Of a DNA stretch of 64,000 nt, positions 34,353 to 42,947 are shown piece after piece. Origin of the DNA: Kordiimonas pumila. GTDB taxonomy: Bacteria; Pseudomonadota; Alphaproteobacteria; Sphingomonadales; Kordiimonadaceae. How positions within the stretch are numbered: position 1 is the first letter of the stretch; each line of letters opens with the position of its first letter. The notes under the pieces were generated by a model, which was not told where the DNA came from, searched no databases, and saw only the letters and a program-made list of their open reading frames with translations. A program made the translations under genes and the position numbers. The stretch is taken from assembly GCF_015240255.1 (NCBI RefSeq), contig NZ_CP061205.1:1819501-1883500 (forward strand). Direction: 5' to 3'.

Positions 34353-35323
34353 TGGACTGGCTGATTGATAGTGTTCTGCTGGTAGATTCAACTTTCAGGG
34401 TAGGGGCGCCGCTTGTGCTTGCTGCGCTTGCGGGCCTTGTTGCTGAACGTGCTGGTATTGTAGATATTGGGCTTGAGGGCAAAATGCTGGCTGCTGCATT
34501 TGCTGCTGCCGCCACCGCAGCAATTACAGGGTCACCTTGGGCGGGGCTGATCGCTGGTATTACCGCATCTGTGTTGATTGCTCTGTTACACGGCTTTGTC
34601 TCAATAACCCAGCGCGGTAACCAAATAGTATCAGGTATGGCACTTAATATTGCTGTAGCAGGCCTTGCACCAACGCTTGCAAATTTCTGGTTTTCGCAGG
34701 GCGGGCAAACCCCGCTTTTAAATGATACTGAAAGGTTTACTGCGATTACACTCCCCTTTGCGGAAAGCTTAAATAGCGTGCCTGTTTTGGGGCATGTGTA
34801 TAGCGACATTATTTCAGGCCATACTGTGATAACCTATATAGCAGCGTTTGCAGTGCCGTTTACGGCATGGATGCTCTATAAAACCCGGTTTGGCTTGCGA
34901 CTGCGTGCCGTTGGTGAAAACCCCGAGGCAGTTGATACCGCTGGTATTTCTGTACAGAGACTTCGGTACTATGCCGTTATGATTGGCGGTGTGCTTTGCG
35001 GTCTTGCCGGTGCGGCGCTTTCAACGGGGCTTGGGGCCGCTTTTATACGTGATATGTCAGCTGGGAAAGGCTATCTGGCTTTGGCGGCCATGATATTTGG
35101 TAAATGGAAACCCGTCCCCACTTTGCTTGCTTGCCTTTTGTTTGCTTTTGTAGAGGCGCTACAAGGAAGATTGCAAGGTGTAGATCTGCCAATTGTTGGT
35201 GAAATTCCTGTACAATTTACAATGATGTTACCCTATGTGCTTACTGTCATAATTTTGGCAGGCTTTGTTGGTAAAATTCAGGCTCCAAAAGCGAGTGGCA
35301 TACCTTATGGGAAAGGCGAATAA
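34352..35323 (+). CDS. Nucleoside ABC importer permease 2
   Basis: The protein has 323 residues and about eight membrane segments. It carries ERAGIVDIGLEGKMLAAAFAA, ITQRGNQIVSGMALNIA and the ATPase-contact loop YKTRFGLRLRAVGENPEAVDTAGI, the counterparts of the motifs in permease 1, and resembles YufQ/NupC. It overlaps permease 1 by one base and is followed 1 bp later by cdd. Importer and catabolic genes therefore share one transcript. Confidence 0.92.
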   Translation: MDWLIDSVLLVDSTFRVGAPLVLAALAGLVAERAGIVDIGLEGKMLAAAFAAAATAAITGSPWAGLIAGITASVLIALLHGFVSITQRGNQIVSGMALNIAVAGLAPTLANFWFSQGGQTPLLNDTERFTAITLPFAESLNSVPVLGHVYSDIISGHTVITYIAAFAVPFTAWMLYKTRFGLRLRAVGENPEAVDTAGISVQRLRYYAVMIGGVLCGLAGAALSTGLGAAFIRDMSAGKGYLALAAMIFGKWKPVPTLLACLLFAFVEALQGRLQGVDLPIVGEIPVQFTMMLPYVLTVIILAGFVGKIQAPKASGIPYGKGE

Positions 35324-35324
35324 G

Positions 35325-35747
35325 ATGATGAACAAGACTGAGGCACTGATTAAGGCTGCATGCAAAGCGCAGCTCAATGCCTATACGCCTTATTCGAGCC
35401 ACCCGGTAGGAGCCGCGCTTTGCACGGCTGATGGCGCCATATATGCGGGCTGTAATGTTGAGAATGCGGCTTACCCCCTTGGTATGTGTGCTGAAGCTGC
35501 GGCCATTTCTGCTATGGTTGCAGGCGGCGGCCGCACGGTCGAGCATATTATTATTGTGGGGCCGGGGTCGCACACTTGCACGCCTTGTGGCGGATGTCGT
35601 CAAAAAATTCGTGAATTTACAAGCACCAAGGGCACCACTATTACGGTGTGTGATAGCAAAGGCGAAGTGTTAATGAGCACAACACTTGATACCTTGTTGC
35701 CCTATTCTTTCGGGCCTGAAAACCTGAGTGAGAGCAGTGATGGCTAA
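35325..35747 (+). CDS. cdd: Cytidine deaminase
   Basis: The enzyme converts cytidine and deoxycytidine to uridine forms. The protein has 140 residues, the compact tetrameric type. I chose ATG 35325, 1 bp after the permease stop. An open frame back to 35265 lies inside the permease. The zinc site is visible as CAEAAAI (the Cys-Ala-Glu variant used by tetrameric enzymes) and PCGGCRQ. YTPYSSHPVGAAL and GCNVENAAYPLGMCAE form the substrate pocket. The end overlaps the deoA start by 8 bp. Confidence 0.94.
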   Translation: MMNKTEALIKAACKAQLNAYTPYSSHPVGAALCTADGAIYAGCNVENAAYPLGMCAEAAAISAMVAGGGRTVEHIIIVGPGSHTCTPCGGCRQKIREFTSTKGTTITVCDSKGEVLMSTTLDTLLPYSFGPENLSESSDG

Positions 35748-37083
35748 TAAAGGGTTTTTGCCGCAAGAGGTTATTCGTTTAAAGCGTGACGGGGCTGAAC
35801 TCTCTGCGGTTGATATTCAAAATTTTGTCGCGGGCATAACAGATGCTGCTGTATCAGATGCTCAGATTTCTGCTTTTGCCATGGCGGTGTTTTTTAATGG
35901 TATGACCCCAGCAGAGGGTGCAGCGCTTACACTTTCCATGCGCGATTCTGGTTCTGTTATTAACTGGCAGAATTATGGCTTTGATGAAGGTGCACCAATC
36001 ACAGACAAGCACTCCACTGGCGGCGTTGGTGATAAGGTTAGTTTGATGCTTGCCCCAATAGTTGCAGCGTGCGGTGGTTTTGTGCCGATGATTTCAGGGC
36101 GCGGCCTTGGGCATACCGGTGGCACACTTGATAAATTTGAGGCTATTCCCGGTTATAACCCATACCCATCTATTGAAGACTTTGCCAAAACAGTCAAAAG
36201 GGTGGGGTGTTCTATTATTGGCCAAACAGGCAGCCTTGCACCAGCGGACAAGCGTTTTTATAGCGTGCGCGATGTGACGGCAACGGTTGAATCAATACCC
36301 TTGATTACAGCGTCTATCCTCTCAAAAAAGTTAGCGGCAGGCCTTGGGTCTCTGGTGATGGACGTAAAGTTTGGTTCTGGGGCATTTATGGCGAATTTTG
36401 AGAAAGCAAAAGAACTCGCTGAAAATATTGTGCGGGTTGCCAATAGGGCAGGTACGCCGACAACTGCGGTTATGACAGACATGAATGCTGTTCTGGGGCG
36501 TACAGTTGGTAATGCAGTTGAAGTTATTGAATCTGCGGAGTTTCTGATAAACACCAAAGAAGCAGATACGCGCCTTGTCGAGGTAACACTGGAGCTTGCA
36601 GCCCATATGCTTGTGGTGTCAGGCAGGGCGGGCGATCTAGACACGGCTAAAAGCTCAGCGAAGGCCGCACTTGATAGCGGGCGGGCGGCAGAGGTTTTTG
36701 CAAAAATGGTGGCAGCGCAAGGTGGTCCTAGTGATTTCATGGAAAAATACACGGTATATTTACCCGTTACTGATACACTAAAGGTTATACCGGCCAAGCG
36801 TTCTGGTTATGTAACTGCAATGGATGCTAGAGCGGTTGGTATGGCTGTGGTTGCACTTGGCGGTGGCCGAACAGATCCTGCTCAATCTATTAACCATGCG
36901 GTGGGTTTTAAAGGTTTTTGTCAGATTGGTGACTGGGTAGAGAGCGGTGAACCTCTGGCCTATGTGTATGCCGATACAGAAATGGCGGCGGAGCAGGCGA
37001 CCCATACTATACAAAAGGCAGTGCAGCTGTCTGACCAAGCCCCGCAGAAAATGCCTGTTGTGGCACAGATTATAAGGGAGTAG
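35740..37083 (+). CDS. deoA: Thymidine (pyrimidine-nucleoside) phosphorylase
   Basis: The enzyme cleaves thymidine, deoxyuridine and perhaps uridine to base and sugar-1-phosphate. The protein has 447 residues from ATG 35740. The signature DKHSTGGVGDKVSLMLAPI binds phosphate. SGRGLGHTGGTLDKFEAIPGY, QTGSLAPADKRFYSVRDVTATVESIPLI and MDVKFGSGAFM cover the pyrimidine site. It is of normal length and all family blocks are present. It overlaps cdd and is followed 3 bp later by deoB, giving the order cdd-deoA-deoB. Confidence 0.96.
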   Translation: MANKGFLPQEVIRLKRDGAELSAVDIQNFVAGITDAAVSDAQISAFAMAVFFNGMTPAEGAALTLSMRDSGSVINWQNYGFDEGAPITDKHSTGGVGDKVSLMLAPIVAACGGFVPMISGRGLGHTGGTLDKFEAIPGYNPYPSIEDFAKTVKRVGCSIIGQTGSLAPADKRFYSVRDVTATVESIPLITASILSKKLAAGLGSLVMDVKFGSGAFMANFEKAKELAENIVRVANRAGTPTTAVMTDMNAVLGRTVGNAVEVIESAEFLINTKEADTRLVEVTLELAAHMLVVSGRAGDLDTAKSSAKAALDSGRAAEVFAKMVAAQGGPSDFMEKYTVYLPVTDTLKVIPAKRSGYVTAMDARAVGMAVVALGGGRTDPAQSINHAVGFKGFCQIGDWVESGEPLAYVYADTEMAAEQATHTIQKAVQLSDQAPQKMPVVAQIIRE

Positions 37084-37086
37084 GTC

Positions 37087-38307
37087 ATGGCACGCGCTTT
37101 TATTCTTGTCCTTGACAGTTTTGGTATTGGTGCCGCACCTGACGCTGGCACATTTGGTGACACAGGTGCCGACACACTGGGCCATATTGCGGCTTGGTGT
37201 GCCGCTGGTGGCACAGCAGTTGAACGCCCGAATGCTAGCCCATTGCATTTACCTGTTATGGCAAAACTTGGCCTTGGGAAAGCTGCAGAACTGGCAACAG
37301 GAGCCGTGCCTGTTGGGCTTGAAACAGATACCGGTATTACAGGGTTTTATGCAGCGTGTGCAGAACAGTCATATGGTAAGGATACACCATCCGGGCACTG
37401 GGAGATGGCAGGGTTGCCTGTCTTGTTTGAATGGGGCTATTTCCCCCCAGAATACCCAAGTTTTCCAGAACAGTTACTGAGTAGCCTCTGTGATCGCTGT
37501 GGCTTGCCGGGGGTGCTTGGTAATAAAGCAGCGTCGGGCACTGTTATTCTTGACGAGTTGGGCATGGAGCATATCGCGACAGGCAAGCCCATAGTTTACA
37601 CGTCAGCGGACAGTGTGATGCAAATAGCCGCACATGAAAAATACTTTGGCCTTGAGCGGTTGCTTGCTGTGTGCGAGGTCGCACGCGAGCTTGTGGACGA
37701 GTATAATATAGGACGTGTTATTGCGCGGCCTTTTGTGGGAGAAAATGGTCATTTTGACCGTACAGGCAACCGCCGCGATTATGCAACGCCGCCCCATGCA
37801 CCAACGCTACTTGAAAAACTTGCCGGTGCAGGCAGAGAGGTTATTTCTGTCGGGAAAATCGCTGATATTTTTGCCCATAAAGGCTTGACCAGAAAAGTGA
37901 AAGCAAACGGTCTTGATGGCCTTTTTGATATTACCCTTGAGATGCAAAAAGAAGCCCCTGATGGCTCGCTCACCTTTGTGAACTTTGTAGACTTTGACCA
38001 GTCATTTGGCCACCGGCGCAATGTTGCGGGGTATGCCGCAGCGCTTGAGTATTTTGATAAACGCTTGCCTGAGTTTATGGCGGCAATGAAGCCGGATGAT
38101 ATTATGATTTTAACGGCGGATCATGGCTGTGATCCAACATGGCCGGGAACAGACCACACTCGCGAGCATGTGCCCTTTATTGGATACGGCCCTGCATTTC
38201 CTGTTGGTAGCGGCGGTGTTCGTAAAAGTTTCGCAGATATCGGGCAAACTGTTGCCAGCCATTTGGGAATAGCGCCGCTTGAATACGGTGCAAGTGTCAT
38301 AAAGTAA
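37087..38307 (+). CDS. deoB: Phosphopentomutase
   Basis: The enzyme converts (deoxy)ribose-1-phosphate to the 5-phosphate, the substrate of DeoC. The protein has 406 residues of alkaline-phosphatase fold. Metal ligands are in [14 protein letters not shown] and [23 protein letters not shown]. The phosphorylated Thr is in [12 protein letters not shown], and [16 protein letters not shown] is also present. It follows deoA by 3 bp and precedes a secreted nuclease by 12 bp. It links the phosphorylases (DeoA, PunA) to the deoC operon. Confidence 0.96.
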   Translation: MARAFILVLDSFGIGAAPDAGTFGDTGADTLGHIAAWCAAGGTAVERPNASPLHLPVMAKLGLGKAAELATGAVPVGLETDTGITGFYAACAEQSYGKDTPSGHWEMAGLPVLFEWGYFPPEYPSFPEQLLSSLCDRCGLPGVLGNKAASGTVILDELGMEHIATGKPIVYTSADSVMQIAAHEKYFGLERLLAVCEVARELVDEYNIGRVIARPFVGENGHFDRTGNRRDYATPPHAPTLLEKLAGAGREVISVGKIADIFAHKGLTRKVKANGLDGLFDITLEMQKEAPDGSLTFVNFVDFDQSFGHRRNVAGYAAALEYFDKRLPEFMAAMKPDDIMILTADHGCDPTWPGTDHTREHVPFIGYGPAFPVGSGGVRKSFADIGQTVASHLGIAPLEYGASVIK

Positions 38308-38319
38308 GGGTTATAGAAG

Positions 38320-39102
38320 ATGTTTTTTTTCCGCACCGTTTTGTTGTTAGGAACCATGTTTTTGAGTTCGGGAAGCTTGCAGGCTTATGGGCCTACGGGT
38401 CACAGGGTTATTGCAGCGATTGCGGAAAAGCACCTAACACCCCAAGCGAGAACTGCTGTAGACGCCATTCTGGGCGATACTTTTATGGCAGAGGCTGCTT
38501 TCTGGCCAGATGAAATGAAGTCAAGCCCTGATCCATTTTGGCGCACAGAATCGTACACTTACCATTTTATAAATTTTCCCGACGGCGTTACATATGAAGA
38601 AAGTGAAAAGAACCCGGCGGGGGATGCCTATACGGCTCTTGAAAAATATACGGCAGTCCTTAAAGACACCACTGCAGCACAAGAGGAACGCTATAAAGCG
38701 CTCGCATTTGTATTACATATCGTGGGGGACCTGCACCAGCCACTTCATGCCGGGCGCGCAGAAGACTGGGGTGGTAATAAAATTCAGGTGGTATGGTTTG
38801 AGGAAATGACCAACCTGCATATGGTGTGGGATGAACATCTTATAGATCATAAAAAGCTGTCTTATTCAGAGTGGACGGCATTTCTTGATAAGAAGATAAC
38901 CCCAGAAGAAATCGCCGTGTGGCAAAACAGTACCCCGCTCACATGGGTGCATGAACTGGCTGCTATGCGGGGTGATATATATGCAAACGGGAAAGGCATT
39001 TTATCGTGGGACTATGTCTATCAAAATACACCCCTGCTTAAAAGCCAGCTCTCAAAGGGGGGGATTCGGCTTGCAGGCTATTTGAATGCAATTTTCAAGT
39101 AA
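38320..39102 (+). CDS. Secreted S1/P1-type nuclease
   Basis: The protein has 260 residues with a signal peptide ending LQAYG (about 22-23). This family cuts single-stranded DNA and RNA and can remove 3'-phosphates using three zinc ions. Ligand motifs are seen in order: GPTGHRVIAAIAE, AAFWPDEMK, YTYHFINFP, HIVGDLHQPLHAG, DWGGNKIQVVW and LHMVWDEHLI. Most family members begin the mature chain with a Trp zinc ligand, and here the predicted mature end is near Tyr-Gly-Pro, a small deviation. Co-transcription with deoB suggests that it supplies nucleotides for the import pathway. Confidence 0.92.
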   Translation: MFFFRTVLLLGTMFLSSGSLQAYGPTGHRVIAAIAEKHLTPQARTAVDAILGDTFMAEAAFWPDEMKSSPDPFWRTESYTYHFINFPDGVTYEESEKNPAGDAYTALEKYTAVLKDTTAAQEERYKALAFVLHIVGDLHQPLHAGRAEDWGGNKIQVVWFEEMTNLHMVWDEHLIDHKKLSYSEWTAFLDKKITPEEIAVWQNSTPLTWVHELAAMRGDIYANGKGILSWDYVYQNTPLLKSQLSKGGIRLAGYLNAIFK

Positions 39103-39476
39103 AACGCAGAGCGAATCAGCCTCACCGTTTTCCCGGTTATGCCAAAAGAAACACCAGTGAGCTCTAGTTTAGGGGTTTTGTGACATATATATGACATATA
39201 TGTGTCATTCGCTTCCCGATTGCACTGTTATAGCCCTGAAATATTCTTGATTTCCTGACTTTTTCGTCAAAAAATCAAATCCTGACGGTTTCGTCAAAAA
39301 ACTGAAAAAAAAGAAGCCTAAAAACAGTTTTGCACGTGTAAGGGGGATTCTTACATGAATATTGACTTTTTGGTCAATATTTACCCCCTAACAGGTATGC
39401 GCGAGGAACTTATTGATTTGATTGTGCACAACCGGGCAAGGGGTCCAGTGTGCTTATTGCTTTTGGGAGCTAGGGA
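39103..39476. promoter_or_regulatory. Promoter region of the Oar-like receptor with three RutR-like boxes
   Basis: This 374-bp gap contains three TGAC-N6-GTCA palindromes. Two are in 20-bp direct repeats at 39255-39274 and 39282-39301 (shared frame CTGAC-NN-TTTCGTCAAAAAA). The third is at 39358-39381, with perfect 9-bp arms AATATTGAC and GTCAATATT. The third matches 12 of 14 fixed RutR positions and lies just after a weak promoter (TTGCAC 39330-39335, TACATG 39352-39357). Further upstream, TGACATATATA/G is directly repeated at 39181-39202. No gene is apparent in the gap. Confidence 0.6.
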
Positions 39477-42400
39477 ATGAAACGCCAATTTAGAGCTGCA
39501 CTATGTACTAGTGTTGCGCTCGCCGCTATGTCGGCAAGTGTACCTGTCATTGCACAGGAAATTACATCGTCTATTCGAGGTACTGTTACAAATGAGGCAG
39601 GCACACCACTTGCTGGTGAAACAGTGTCTGTTACAGATACACGCACGGGCGCTACTAAAACTGTTAATACAAATGATTCTGGCGCTTTTAGCATTAGAAG
39701 CCTTGGTGTTGGTGGCCCATTTACAATTCGTGTTGTTTCTGAAAAATACCAAAACTCTACTATTACAGATGTTTATACAGGTCTGGCAGGGGCTAGCAGT
39801 TTCAATATCGTACTCGCTGAGGCAGATGCGGATGTTGAAGAAATTTCTGTTGTCGCTCAAAAGCTCACCCAGACAACTGTTGCTGTAGGCCCAAGCTCTT
39901 CTTTTGGAATTGAAAAGATTGAAGGTATGCCTTCTATCAGCCGTCAGGTGCGCGATGTTGTTCGGCTTGACCCACGGGTAAGCATTGGCCGCTCTAGTGG
40001 TGGCGATGGTTATGGCATTAACTGTATCGGTGGTAACAACCGTTCCAACTCATTTACTATTGATGGTGTGCGCAGCGCTGATGGCTTTGGCCTTAACGCT
40101 TCTGGCAACCTTGCACGTAATACATTCCCTATACCTTTTGATTCAATGCAAGCTGCTTCTGTTGAATTTGCACCCATCAGTGTAGAGTACGGCCAGTTTA
40201 CAGGTTGTAATGTGAATGTCGTTACAAAGTCTGGTACTAATGAATTCCACGGTTCTGCATTCTATGTTTACAATGATGGCGGCTTAACAGGCACAAAGCT
40301 TGACGGTGATGTTGTTCGCACTGAACCTTTTACAGACAAGAACTGGGGTGCTGAGCTTGGTGGCCCAATTATTAAAGACAAATTATTCTTCTATGTTTCT
40401 TATGAAGAAACCAAAGGTGCCGACAACCAGAATACTGGCCCAGCAGGTGCTGGTTTTGCGAATGACGAAGAAATAACTCTTGATGAAGCCAATCAGATTA
40501 GTGACATTCTTTCTGCGAACTATGGCCGTGATACACTTGGTCTAATGACGACACTTCCAGAAACAAGCACACGTTACTTTGCTAGAATTGACTGGAATCT
40601 GAATGATAACCATCGGTTGGCAGCAACATATGCTCGTTTGGAAGAAGAAAATGTAGAGCCGGATGATTTTGGCTTTGGCGGCTTTACATTCGGTGATAAC
40701 TTTGAAGTTGAGGGTTCTGAATCTAATACATATTCCGTTCGTTTGTTCTCTGATTGGACCGACAACTTCTCCACAGAAATTCGCCTGTCACGTAATGAGG
40801 TTACTGACCTTCAGGATCCTTTAGGTGGCGGTGAAGCACAAGACAATAATATCCCGAGGATCGAAGTTGAAGATGGTGCTGGTAACGTGTTCTTCACGAG
40901 TGGACCGGGTGAATTTCGTAGTGCAAACGGGTTAAACTATACACTTGATCAGGTAAAGGTTGCTGGTGATTATGTTGCCGGGGATCATACAATTTCATTT
41001 GGGTATGAACTTGATAAACTTGAGGTTTATAACCTGTTCGTTTCAAATGGTACTGGTACGATAACTTTTGATGACATTGCTGCTCTTGAAGCTGGTCTGG
41101 CCAGTTCAATTAGTGGCTACGGCTCATTCAGTGGTGATATTAATGATGCCGCTGCACGCTTTAAGCGTAGTATTCACTCTCTTTATGCACAAGATGAGTG
41201 GCAAGTTAATGATGCCCTAACATTTACTGCTGGGGTGCGCTATGATTGGTATTCTTCAAGCGATGTACCAACAGAAAGCCAAGCCTTCGTAGACCGTTAT
41301 GGTTTCTCAAATGCTGTTGGTTTTAGTGGACTTGATGTTTTGATGCCGCGTGTTGGTTTAACGTATGTTCTGCCGGAAGATACGTTTGGTGATACAAAAA
41401 TATCAGCAGGCTTTGGTATCTTCTCAGGCGGTGACCCTACCGTATGGTTCTCAAATGCTTTCTCTAACTTTGGAAGCGCTGTAGGCTTTGGTAGCTCGTC
41501 CGGGGCAGGGTGCGATGTATCTGATCTGCAGGTCCTAAATGGTGGCTCGTTCACTGGTATTCCAGATTGTATTGCGGCACAGCAACAGGCTGATGCTTTA
41601 GCTGGTACTGGCCGGATTGATGCCGTTGATCCTGACCTCAAGCTTGCTACACAGCAGCGCTGGAGCTTGGGTATTGCACATTACACGCAGGATACTGGTT
41701 CTGACTTCTTTGATAATTGGGATATCAAGTTAGACTTAATCTACAGCAAAACTAAAAATGCCTTTGATTTTGTTGATCTGACACTTTCACCAAATGGCAC
41801 AACATTGCCTGATGGACGTGACCAGTTATTTGCGGTTGATCCCTTACTTGCTGGTTGTAATGCAGTATTTGTTGGACCACGGACAGGCTTTTCAAATGCC
41901 GATCCTGTTCTATGTAATGCGGGCGGTGATGATCAGGATATTCTTCTGACCAACACTGACAAAAGTGGTTCAACCAAATCGCTTTCACTCCAGTTCTCTA
42001 AGAACTTTGAAATTTCTGACAGGACATTCTTTGATTTCAGAATGGGGTATGCTTACACCGATGCAACCAATGCTAATCCCGGTAATAGCTCTACTGCTAC
42101 ATCAGGGTTTGAAGAAGTTGCGCTTGCACAAATCAACTACCCTACAGTTGGACCAGCTCAATATGCGAACAAGCATAATATTGTGATTGCAGGTACTTTG
42201 GATCATGATTTTGTTGAGGATTACACCACAAGTGTGAGCTTCTTCTTTAGAGCACGTTCTGGCCGTCCATTTAGCTATGTGTATGATAACAATACACCTA
42301 CTACACTGTTCGGTGATTCAGATAATGAAGAGCGGAACCTGTTTTATGTGCCAACAGGAGCAAATGACCCACTGGTAGACTTTTCTGCACTGGAAGCTGC

Positions 42401-42827
42401 AGGTACACTCGATGATTTCTTCGAGTTTCTTGATGCTTCTGGCCTGAGCAACTATGCAGGTGAAATTGCACCCAGAAACGGTTTTGAGCAAAACTGGTCA
42501 ACAGATCTCGATATACGTTTCCAGCAAGAGCTGCCAACATTCTTCGAGGGCCACAAGCTTGAGCTGTTTGTTGACTTTGAAAATATCTTGAATTTGCTGG
42601 GTAATGGTAAAAATATTCAGAGGTACGCAGACTTTGGTGACGTTGGTGAAGGTGTTCCTATCCTTGACGCGGCTTTAAATGCTGATGGCTCACAGTATGT
42701 TTACTCTAACTTTAATCCTGGTAACTCTAGCGCAGCACTTAGTGAGCTTGGTTATAATGTTAATAACCAAATTGATGTAGACGATTCACTGTGGCGCATT
42801 CAGGTTGGTATTAAATACAAATTCTAA
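39477..42827 (+). CDS. Oar-like TonB-dependent receptor with N-terminal carboxypeptidase-regulatory-like domain
   Basis: The protein has 1116 residues. A signal peptide ends VIAQ (about 27). Residues about 30-110 form a CarboxypepD_reg-like beta-sandwich (SSIRGTVTNEAGTPLAGETVSV, GAFSIRSLGVGGPFTIRV). The plug follows (VEEISVVAQKLTQT, SRQVRDVVRLDPRVSIG, SNSFTIDGVRSAD, SVEFAPISVEYGQFTGCNVNVVTKSGTNEFHG), and then a large barrel ending IQVGIKYKF. This is the Oar group of TonB receptors. The gene lies between the nucleoside catabolic operon and a RutR-like regulator, and has three RutR-like sites in its promoter. I infer that it imports nucleosides, nucleotides or oligonucleotides across the outer membrane. 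Confidence 0.9.
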   Translation: MKRQFRAALCTSVALAAMSASVPVIAQEITSSIRGTVTNEAGTPLAGETVSVTDTRTGATKTVNTNDSGAFSIRSLGVGGPFTIRVVSEKYQNSTITDVYTGLAGASSFNIVLAEADADVEEISVVAQKLTQTTVAVGPSSSFGIEKIEGMPSISRQVRDVVRLDPRVSIGRSSGGDGYGINCIGGNNRSNSFTIDGVRSADGFGLNASGNLARNTFPIPFDSMQAASVEFAPISVEYGQFTGCNVNVVTKSGTNEFHGSAFYVYNDGGLTGTKLDGDVVRTEPFTDKNWGAELGGPIIKDKLFFYVSYEETKGADNQNTGPAGAGFANDEEITLDEANQISDILSANYGRDTLGLMTTLPETSTRYFARIDWNLNDNHRLAATYARLEEENVEPDDFGFGGFTFGDNFEVEGSESNTYSVRLFSDWTDNFSTEIRLSRNEVTDLQDPLGGGEAQDNNIPRIEVEDGAGNVFFTSGPGEFRSANGLNYTLDQVKVAGDYVAGDHTISFGYELDKLEVYNLFVSNGTGTITFDDIAALEAGLASSISGYGSFSGDINDAAARFKRSIHSLYAQDEWQVNDALTFTAGVRYDWYSSSDVPTESQAFVDRYGFSNAVGFSGLDVLMPRVGLTYVLPEDTFGDTKISAGFGIFSGGDPTVWFSNAFSNFGSAVGFGSSSGAGCDVSDLQVLNGGSFTGIPDCIAAQQQADALAGTGRIDAVDPDLKLATQQRWSLGIAHYTQDTGSDFFDNWDIKLDLIYSKTKNAFDFVDLTLSPNGTTLPDGRDQLFAVDPLLAGCNAVFVGPRTGFSNADPVLCNAGGDDQDILLTNTDKSGSTKSLSLQFSKNFEISDRTFFDFRMGYAYTDATNANPGNSSTATSGFEEVALAQINYPTVGPAQYANKHNIVIAGTLDHDFVEDYTTSVSFFFRARSGRPFSYVYDNNTPTTLFGDSDNEERNLFYVPTGANDPLVDFSALEAAGTLDDFFEFLDASGLSNYAGEIAPRNGFEQNWSTDLDIRFQQELPTFFEGHKLELFVDFENILNLLGNGKNIQRYADFGDVGEGVPILDAALNADGSQYVYSNFNPGNSSAALSELGYNVNNQIDVDDSLWRIQVGIKYKF

Positions 42828-42857
42828 ACTGAAGTGTATTTAATACTTTAAACACTA

Positions 42858-42886
42858 CTACGCCCGAGGGTTTACCTCGGGCGTAG
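42858..42886 (+). terminator. Strong GC-rich hairpin after the Oar-like receptor
   Basis: Perfect 12-bp arms CTACGCCCGAGG (42858-42869) and CCTCGGGCGTAG (42875-42886) with a 5-nt loop lie 30 bp after the receptor stop. The following sequence is only mildly T-rich. It probably terminates or attenuates the receptor transcript before the regulator gene. Confidence 0.65.
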
Positions 42887-42947
42887 GCGTTTCAGGGATG
42901 GACAGATACATAATTACGCATTATTAGGTTCACGCGTGAGGTGAGGA

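Noticed and set aside
42858-42886. Operator for the RutR-like gene
   Set aside because: The 12-bp GC-rich inverted repeat does not resemble TTGACCANNTGGTCAA and lies just after the receptor stop, so a terminator or attenuator is more likely.
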